Shown here in pieces: positions 1 through 3,675 of a stretch of 5,370 nt of DNA (positions within the stretch are counted from its first letter, which is position 1; each line of letters starts with the position of its first letter). The position numbers and the translations under genes are program-made. Source of the DNA: Nitriliruptoraceae bacterium (GTDB lineage Bacteria; Actinomycetota; Nitriliruptoria; Nitriliruptorales; Nitriliruptoraceae). Below the pieces are notes generated by a model that saw nothing but the letters and a program-made list of their open reading frames with translations, had not been told where the DNA came from and did no database searches. The DNA lies in the NCBI GenBank assembly GCA_007125475.1, contig SLDB01000155.1:1-5370 (forward strand). Direction: 5' to 3'.

Positions 1-1116
1 CGACACCTCGGCCAGCCGTGCGGCGGCCAGATCCGGGCGGCCGCCGCGCGAGACGACCGCGGCGACGTCACTGCCCAGCTCGGCGGCCGCCCACAGCGCG
101 GCCGCCGCGCCGGTGCTCGCGCCGAAGTAGCCGAGCGGAGCGCCCCCCATGTCGGGTTCGTGCTGCAGCCAGCGGGTGGCCGCGACGAGCCGGGCGGCCA
201 GCAGGTCGATGTCGAACACGTTGGCCCGGTCGGTGGCCTCGTCGTCGCCGAGGAGGTCGAACAGGAGGGTGGCCAGGCCCGCGTCGTTGAGCGTGCGGGC
301 CACGGCCAGGTTCCGGGGGCTGCGTCGGCTGCTGCCGCTGCCGTGGGCGAACACGACCACACCGAGCGGGGCGGCCGGGCCGGCGAGCTCGCCGGGGAGC
401 GTGACGCCCCCGGCCGCGGGGATCTGAACCGCACGGCGCGGATCGGTCGCCGGGCCGGGGGTGGTGGAGGCGGCGACTGCCGAGCCGTCGGCCGCGGCCA
501 GCAGCTCGGTGACCTCGGCATCGGTGGTCTGGGAGAAGTCGGTGTAGAACGCGCCGATCGAGGAGAACCACGCCGGGGTCTCGAGGCACACGACCTCGTC
601 GGCGACCTCGGCGAGCTCGGCGAGCGTGTCGGGCGGCGCGACGGGGACGGCCAGCACCACCCGTCGTGCGCCGCGGCGGCGCACGACCTCGATCCCGGCC
701 CGGGCGGTGAACCCGGTCGCGAGTCCGTCATCGACCACCACCGCCGTGCGGCCGGCCAGCTCGACCGCGGCACGCCCCTGCCGGTAGTGCTCGAGCCGGC
801 GCTGCAGCTCACGGCTCTCCCGGCGGGCGACCGCCTCGAGCTCATGGGCCCCCACCTGCGTCCGGCGGATCAGGTCGGTGTTCAGCAGGCGGACCCCGTC
901 CTCACCGATCGCGCCGACCCCGAGCTCGGGCTGCCACGGACACCCCAGCTTGCGCACCACGAGGACGTCCAACGGAGCGGAGAGCGCGCGGGCGACCTCG
1001 TAGGCCACCGGTACCCCACCGCGCGGCAACCCCAGCACCACCGGGCGGTCCTCACCGAGGGCCGCCACCGCAGCGGCGAGGTGGCGTCCGGCTTCACGTC
1101 GGTCTTCGAACGGCAT
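1..1116 (-). CDS. Phosphoribosyltransferase / dienelactone hydrolase-like fusion protein (3' end outside window)
   Basis: An open frame of 372 codons reads from ATG at 1116 through the left edge without a stop. The start is fixed by AGGAGGT (1121-1127) four bases upstream. Residues 1 to about 205 are a type I phosphoribosyltransferase domain: LPRGGVPVA near 30-38, VVRKLG at 53-58, and the PRPP-binding loop VVVDDGLATGFTA at 126-138. Residues about 226-372 are an alpha/beta hydrolase domain of the dienelactone hydrolase type: VVFAHGSGSS at 254-263, the nucleophile elbow GASTG with Ser334, and Asp362 in SRGGRPDLA as the likely acid. The catalytic His should lie in the part outside the window. 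This two-domain architecture is common in actinobacteria, and Rv0571c of M. tuberculosis is a related DosR-regulon protein. The substrates are unknown; a base or nucleotide transfer linked to ester or acyl hydrolysis is only a guess. It is probably the last visible gene of the leftward hibernation-factor operon. The protein is probably cytoplasmic, since no signal peptide is seen. Confidence 0.93.
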   Translation of the reverse strand, partial: MPFEDRREAGRHLAAAVAALGEDRPVVLGLPRGGVPVAYEVARALSAPLDVLVVRKLGCPWQPELGVGAIGEDGVRLLNTDLIRRTQVGAHELEAVARRESRELQRRLEHYRQGRAAVELAGRTAVVVDDGLATGFTARAGIEVVRRRGARRVVLAVPVAPPDTLAELAEVADEVVCLETPAWFSSIGAFYTDFSQTTDAEVTELLAAADGSAVAASTTPGPATDPRRAVQIPAAGGVTLPGELAGPAAPLGVVVFAHGSGSSRRSPRNLAVARTLNDAGLATLLFDLLGDDEATDRANVFDIDLLAARLVAATRWLQHEPDMGGAPLGYFGASTGAAAALWAAAELGSDVAAVVSRGGRPDLAAARLAEVS

Positions 1117-1120
1117 CGCG

Positions 1121-1127
1121 ACCTCCT
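1121..1127 (-). promoter_or_regulatory. Ribosome binding site of the PRT-hydrolase fusion
   Basis: Read on the minus strand this is AGGAGGT, a near-perfect anti-Shine-Dalgarno match, four bases before the ATG at 1116. It decides the start of the fusion gene and argues that this gene is translated independently of the small gene ending at 1177. Confidence 0.8.
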
Positions 1128-1176
1128 CGAAAGCCGTGTGGTCAGCCGCGTGGCGCGGTGCCCGGTCGGGGTGCGC

Positions 1177-1407
1177 TCACCACACCTCGCCCAGAGACAG
1201 GCGGGCGTCCTCGAGTGCGGTGGCCGCCTCGGGTGAGCGCTGCAGCTCCGGTACCGCTACCTCCAGGGCGCGGCAGAGGTGGTCGACCGCGGCGCCCAGG
1301 GCACGAACCTGCACCTGCAGGCTCTCGATGCCGGTGTGCAGCTCGAACTCCGCTTCGGTGGGCGGGGCTCCGGCACGTGCGCCGGCGGGCTCGGAGAAGT
1401 GGGTCAT
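1177..1407 (-). CDS. Small helical protein of unknown function, coupled to the hibernation factor
   Basis: This gene encodes 76 residues, starting at ATG 1407 and stopping at TGA 1179-1177. The start overlaps the stop of the hibernation factor as ATGA (1407-1404), and an AGGAG (1414-1418) lies six bases upstream inside the preceding gene, so translation is very probably coupled. The first 17 residues are rich in Ala, Gly and Pro. Residues about 18-52 form a likely amphipathic helix with hydrophobic spacing (FELHTGIESLQVQVRALGAA and onward), and 59-74 a second short helix. A single Cys (45) is present, with no signal peptide or membrane segment. I do not recognise a family. The position between a ribosome hibernation factor and a PRT-hydrolase suggests a partner or regulator of one of them; that is inference. 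The coupling makes a real gene likely despite the short length. Confidence 0.72.
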   Translation of the reverse strand: MTHFSEPAGARAGAPPTEAEFELHTGIESLQVQVRALGAAVDHLCRALEVAVPELQRSPEAATALEDARLSLGEVW

Positions 1408-2231
1408 GCCGGACTCCTGACGGGTTCGGGGGCGGTCTCGGCCGGTTCGTCGGCGCCGGTGACGGTGCCGTAGTGGCCGTCGTAGCGGCGGTAGGCGACC
1501 ATCCCACGACCGCTGTCGGCCTCGACGAAGAACACGAACCGCAGATCGGCCTCGTCGAGCAGCCGCAGGGCGGTCGACAGGTCCATGCGTGGCACCTCGT
1601 GCCGGACGTCCACCGGAGCGTCCATGTCGCTGACGTCAGGCTCCTCGTCGGCGGCCACGGTGAGGCGGTAGCCGCCGTCGTCGAACGCCAGAACGGCGTC
1701 CGCCCCCGTGGTCAGCTCGGTGAACAGGACCCAGTCCTGATCGAGCAGGTCCAGGTCGAGCGCGGCCTCGGCAGCCGTCTGCTCACGGAGGGCGTACGAC
1801 TTGCGCCGGACCACCTCGCGCTCGGAGACCGGACGCGGGAACCATTCCGGGCGGTCGGTCGGCAGGGCACCGTGCCGCCATTGACCCGGGGGGACCTCGG
1901 CCGGCTCGTGCCGACGGGCCCGGCGCTTCTCGGACAGCGTCTCCAGCCCCTGGCGCAGCTTCTCCTCAAGGAGGTCGATGGCCTCCAAGTGGGTGCCGGC
2001 GGCCACGTGCGCTCGGACCAGCCGGCCGTTGACGTCCAGGTTGGCCTTGGCCACCGCGGGTCGCTCCCGGCTCGGTGCGTTCTCGTGCGCCAGGGAGACG
2101 CGGGCGAACAGCACCGGCGCCGGGGCCAGGCGCAGTATGGCGCCGACCTTCTCCTCGGCGTACTCGCGGGCGCTCGGGCTCACCTCACCGTGCGCCACCG
2201 CGACCTGGATCACCGGCTCACCACTCGTCAT
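1404..2231 (-). CDS. hpf: Long-form ribosome hibernation promoting factor, RafH-like, with two C-terminal domains
   Basis: This 275-residue protein belongs to the HPF/RaiA (sigma-54 modulation protein / S30AE) family, which binds the 30S decoding region and stores or dimerises ribosomes when growth stops. Residues about 6-105 are the beta-alpha-beta-beta-beta-alpha ribosome-binding domain (IQVAVAHGEVS, then FARVSLAHE, then KANLDVNGRLVRAHVAAG). Residues 106-135 are a basic, proline-rich linker. Two copies of the S30AE C-terminal domain follow: 137-192 (EREVVRRKSYAL, then DWVLFTELTTG) and 219-268 (RHEVPRMDLSTA, then MVAYRRYDGHYGTV). Ordinary long HPF has one such domain. The tandem form resembles the hypoxic factor RafH of Mycobacterium smegmatis and Rv0079 of M. 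tuberculosis. A start 22 codons upstream is possible, but GGAGGTG (2235-2241) points to the ATG at 2231. It is the first certain gene of the leftward operon. Confidence 0.93.
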   Translation of the reverse strand: MTSGEPVIQVAVAHGEVSPSAREYAEEKVGAILRLAPAPVLFARVSLAHENAPSRERPAVAKANLDVNGRLVRAHVAAGTHLEAIDLLEEKLRQGLETLSEKRRARRHEPAEVPPGQWRHGALPTDRPEWFPRPVSEREVVRRKSYALREQTAAEAALDLDLLDQDWVLFTELTTGADAVLAFDDGGYRLTVAADEEPDVSDMDAPVDVRHEVPRMDLSTALRLLDEADLRFVFFVEADSGRGMVAYRRYDGHYGTVTGADEPAETAPEPVRSPA

Positions 2232-2234
2232 GGA

Positions 2235-2241
2235 CACCTCC
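2235..2241 (-). promoter_or_regulatory. Ribosome binding site deciding the hibernation factor start
   Basis: The minus strand reads GGAGGTG here, with the GGAGG core five bases before ATG 2231. The alternative upstream starts in the same frame (2267 and 2297) lack a comparable site, so the shorter 275-residue product is preferred. Confidence 0.75.
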
Positions 2242-2257
2242 ACGGTCTCTGGTCCCT
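2242..2257 (-). promoter_or_regulatory. GGGAC-type partial palindrome touching the hibernation factor RBS
   Basis: The minus strand reads AGGGACCAGAGACCGT, which fits 10 of the 13 fixed positions of the recalled DosR consensus RGGGACTTNNGNCCCT. It lies directly against the ribosome binding site, which is too close to the start for a normal activator site. It may be a chance match or a leader element. Confidence 0.2.
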
Positions 2258-2263
2258 GCAGCG

Positions 2264-2596
2264 TCATCCCGATGAGCGCCGGAGGCCAGGGCCACAAGAC
2301 ACCACTACCGATCCGAACCCGAGCGCGATGCGGGCATCGGGGAATCGGCGGGAGACGCGGGCGAGGTCGGCCGCATCGGGCACGCGCCGCACCACGCCGT
2401 CCCGGTAGGCGCGCAGGGAATGCTTCCCTGCCACCCGGTGGACGCCCAGGCGGGTGAGCATGCGTGGGCTGCGGCCCTGGGCGACATCGAGGATGGCCCG
2501 CTGGCTGGAGATCCCGTGGCCCGGCGGACCTGCTGGGTGGTCAGCCAGGGATGGAGTCGACCGGCAGCCGGCCAGGCCCACCAGAACGACCCTCAC
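2264..2596 (-). CDS. Doubtful leftward ORF, possibly a hypothetical gene or gene remnant
   Basis: This frame of 110 codons runs from GTG at 2596. The central part (about 2300-2520) has G or C at almost every third position and an ordinary protein composition, including RMLTRLGVHRVAGKHSLRAY and DLARVSRRFPDARIALGF, so it looks like real or formerly real coding sequence. The frame remains open upstream of 2596 (RPDLFGRPAVRVVLVGLAGC), no start has a good ribosome binding site, and the last 16 codons run into what looks like the hibernation factor promoter with poorer codon use. Near the GTG, VVLVGLAGC resembles a lipobox, but the hydrophobic stretch is too short for a confident lipoprotein signal. 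I do not recognise a family. It could be a small gene heading the operon, 32 bases before the hibernation factor ATG, or a decayed gene. Confidence 0.33.
   Translation of the reverse strand: MRVVLVGLAGCRSTPSLADHPAGPPGHGISSQRAILDVAQGRSPRMLTRLGVHRVAGKHSLRAYRDGVVRRVPDAADLARVSRRFPDARIALGFGSVVVSCGPGLRRSSG
2288..2303 (-). promoter_or_regulatory. DosR-box-like site upstream of the hibernation factor
   Basis: The minus strand reads GGTGTCTTGTGGCCCT. It matches 11 of the 13 fixed positions of the mycobacterial DosR/DevR consensus RGGGACTTNNGNCCCT as I recall it; the two mismatches are in the first arm. It ends 56 bases before the ATG at 2231, a typical distance for an activator site overlapping or just upstream of a -35 region. 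No clear -10 hexamer was found. The site overlaps the tail of the doubtful ORF 2264-2596. Confidence 0.38.
2413..2431. repeat. Perfect 8-bp inverted repeat with 3-base centre
   Basis: GCAGGGAA (2413-2420) and TTCCCTGC (2424-2431) are exact reverse complements separated by TGC. No T-run follows on either strand. It lies inside the doubtful ORF, about 180 bases upstream of the hibernation factor start, and could be an operator, an RNA hairpin or chance. Confidence 0.5.
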
Positions 2597-2696
2597 TGCG
2601 GGGCGGCCGAAGAGGTCGGGGCGGACCCGCGAGACCGCGTCCTCGTCGCTACACCGGATCCGGTAGGGACCGTATCCAGTGCGAACGCGGTGTTGG

Positions 2697-2712
2697 AGGG
2701 ACGTTCGGCACT
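2697..2712 (+). promoter_or_regulatory. DosR-box-like site upstream of dodecin
   Basis: AGGGACGTTCGGCACT fits 11 of the 13 fixed positions of the recalled DosR consensus RGGGACTTNNGNCCCT. It ends 61 bases before the dodecin ATG, nearly the same spacing as the site before the hibernation factor on the other strand. A second, weaker half-site (AGGGAC at 2665-2670) lies 32 bases upstream, about three helical turns away, as is common for paired DosR boxes. No convincing -10 element was identified. Confidence 0.38.
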
Positions 2713-2742
2713 AGTGGGCCACACTCGCCGTTGATTGGCTCC

Positions 2743-2758
2743 GGGGACATGCATCCCG
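2743..2758 (+). promoter_or_regulatory. GGGAC-N4-TCCC type inverted repeat just before the dodecin RBS
   Basis: GGGGACATGCATCCCG contains GGGA and TCCC arms (2744-2747 and 2754-2757) around CATGCA. This is the 14-base geometry of the symmetrical DosR palindrome, but the inner positions do not match. It ends four bases before the GAGGAGG ribosome binding site, so it would lie in the leader or over the transcription start. Confidence 0.25.
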
Positions 2759-2773
2759 ACCGAGGAGGCCAGC

Positions 2774-2980
2774 ATGGAATCGGTTGCCCGAACCACCGAG
2801 ATCAGCGCACGCTCCGAGACGAGCTTCGAGGACGCGATCCGCGTTGGGATCGAACGGGCCACGCAGTCACTGCGAAATGTCCGTGGTGCCTGGGTCAAGG
2901 AGCAGGAGGTCAAGATCGACAACGGTGAGATCACCGCCTTCCAGGTCATCATGAAGGTGACGTTCGAACTCGAGAATTGA
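2774..2980 (+). CDS. Dodecin family flavin-binding protein
   Basis: This 68-residue protein has the typical length and fold pattern of dodecin: a short beta strand (ARTTEISARSET), a single helix (SFEDAIRVGIERATQSLRNV, 17-36), then two strands (GAWVKEQEVKIDNG and ITAFQVIMKVTFELE). Dodecins assemble into hollow dodecamers that hold flavins (FMN, riboflavin or their breakdown products) and protect the cell from free flavin reactivity. The flavin-stacking Trp is W40 and the conserved Gln is Q57, both in the expected places. The start at ATG 2774 is set by GAGGAGG (2762-2768) five bases upstream; an in-frame start at 2735 would add 13 residues that do not fit the family. It is a single-gene unit, divergent from the hibernation operon and closed by a hairpin terminator. 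Its upstream region carries DosR-box-like sequences. Confidence 0.93.
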   Translation: MESVARTTEISARSETSFEDAIRVGIERATQSLRNVRGAWVKEQEVKIDNGEITAFQVIMKVTFELEN

Positions 2981-2991
2981 GACCTGAGGGA

Positions 2992-3023
2992 GCGGACCCC
3001 GAGCTGCGAAGTTCGGGGTCCGC
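2992..3023 (+). terminator. Hairpin terminator after dodecin
   Basis: GCGGACCCCGA (2992-3002) and TCGGGGTCCGC (3013-3023) are a perfect 11-bp stem, which can extend inward by a G-T and a C-G pair around the loop TGCGAA. It begins 11 bases after the dodecin stop. There is no long T-run, only CGTT downstream, as is usual for intrinsic terminators of GC-rich actinobacteria. The stem would also form in leftward transcripts. Confidence 0.72.
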
Positions 3024-3258
3024 CGTTGCTCGCCCTCGTCACGGCGCGGTGGCCGAGGAGCGAACCGGCGACATCGACCGAGCCGCCGATCGCACACGGC
3101 CCACTCGCCGAGCAGAAGACGCGATCCGCGTCGAGGACGACCTCCGCGCACCTGGCTGACCGGGAGACGGGATACGTCGGCGATGCGTGCGTGCCCGAAC
3201 CGGTCGCGGATCAGACCGGCTCCGCGCTCGTAGGCGCATGCATCCGGCCGGGCGGTAG
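3024..3258. other. Gene-free convergent intergenic stretch
   Basis: Between the dodecin terminator and the palindromes before the zinc-protein stop I see no convincing gene. A rightward frame ending at 3159 and a leftward frame through about 3240-3150 (YERGAGLIRDRFGHARIADV) look protein-like in places, but neither has a supported start or a recognisable family. No tRNA, CRISPR repeat or mobile element end was seen. Confidence 0.5.
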
Positions 3259-3273
3259 GCGGACCCGGTCCGC
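3259..3273. repeat. 7-bp inverted repeat
   Basis: GCGGACC (3259-3265) and GGTCCGC (3267-3273) are exact reverse complements around a single C. It lies next to a second palindrome at 3279-3296. A one-base centre is a poor RNA loop, so a DNA-binding site or chance is more likely than a terminator by itself. Confidence 0.4.
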
Positions 3274-3278
3274 GGTCT

Positions 3279-3296
3279 GGACCCGAGCTCGGGCCC
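3279..3296 (-). terminator. Possible terminator downstream of the zinc protein
   Basis: CCCGAGCTCGGG (3282-3293) is a perfect palindrome and the flanking GG and CC also pair, giving a short GC-rich stem with a tight loop. It begins 26 bases past the leftward stop at 3323, where a terminator would be expected. The stem is short and lacks a T-run, so the call is weak. Confidence 0.3.
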
Positions 3297-3322
3297 GTCC
3301 TTCATCATCGCAGGCCGTCGGG

Positions 3323-3532
3323 CTACCTCGTCGCCGAGGCGGCTCGGGACGGTGTCCCGGATGCGTGCGAACCCTCCCGGTGCGAACTCCACGGATCGAG
3401 GCTGGCCATCAGTGCCGGGGCGAGCTCTGCCCAGTGGTGGTTGCAGAAGTGGAAGTCCTGCCCGTGGACCTCGGTGTGCTGGATGGCGATTGCCGGGCAG
3501 TCGCCGCGGTCGCACGTGAGGGGGACTGCCAT
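3323..3532 (-). CDS. Small Cys/His protein, probable zinc-binding, DUF7455-like
   Basis: This gene encodes 69 residues from ATG 3532 to TAG 3325-3323. Cys7 and Cys12 (CDRGDC) with Cys30 and His32 or His33 (FHFCNHHW) form a likely single zinc site. The layout, with a first Cys pair, a beta hairpin and then FCxHH followed by a helix, resembles small actinobacterial DUF7455-type proteins (CDRCGAQA... LFCAHH). Here, however, the first pair is spaced CX4C instead of CX2C. Residues 47-69 are a Ser/Arg/Ala-rich tail without visible structure. The frame stays open upstream to 3679, but homology-like sequence begins at this ATG. The ribosome binding site is moderate (GGGAG about nine bases upstream). 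The function is unknown; a small regulator or adaptor is possible. It lies 143 bases after the protease stop and is probably transcribed separately. Confidence 0.68.
   Translation of the reverse strand: MAVPLTCDRGDCPAIAIQHTEVHGQDFHFCNHHWAELAPALMASLDPWSSHREGSHASGTPSRAASATR
3345..3359. repeat. 6-bp inverted repeat inside the end of the zinc-protein gene
   Basis: CGGGAC (3345-3350) and GTCCCG (3354-3359) are exact reverse complements around GGT. It falls in the last codons of the small gene and could form a hairpin in its transcript just before the stop. Confidence 0.4.
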
Positions 3533-3615
3533 GTCGATGAGCTCCCGCGTCGAGGTCTGACCGGAGCATGCGGTGCTCACGGTGGGCTGTCCAGGCGCGG
3601 TGGACTCGAAACCGC

Positions 3616-3631
3616 CGGGTCCTTCGGCCCT
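3616..3631 (+). promoter_or_regulatory. DosR-box-like palindrome upstream of the zinc protein
   Basis: CGGGTCCTTCGGCCCT matches 10 of the 13 fixed positions of the recalled DosR consensus and is itself a partial palindrome (GGGxCC...GGxCCC). It lies between the protease stop (3676) and the zinc-protein start (3532), 83 bases upstream of the latter. It could instead be a weak hairpin ending protease transcription. Confidence 0.25.
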
Positions 3632-3675
3632 GCGCGGGCCTCGAGGTCGTGGTGTGGTGGTGGCCAGCCCACGGC

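Noticed and set aside
160..1236. Long rightward open frame of 358 codons
   Set aside because: It is antisense to the PRT-hydrolase fusion, whose motifs are unmistakable. It has no recognisable domain and is a by-product of high GC content.
1158..2408. Rightward open frame of 416 codons
   Set aside because: It lies antisense to the small coupled gene, the hibernation factor and part of the divergent region, and no family features are seen.
2641..2773. Search for standard -35/-10 promoter hexamers before dodecin
   Set aside because: TTGGAG (2693) and TTGATT (2731) are present but neither has a -10-like hexamer at 16-18 bases, so no promoter is called.
2593..3042. Leftward 149-codon frame opposite dodecin
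   Set aside because: It is antisense to a clear dodecin gene and lacks a start signal or family features.
3115..3131. 17-base near-repeat (16 of 17 identical) of dodecin coding sequence at 2828-2844, both reading EDAIRV
   Set aside because: Similarity does not extend beyond this short stretch and no other dodecin motif follows, so it is more likely chance than a duplicated gene.
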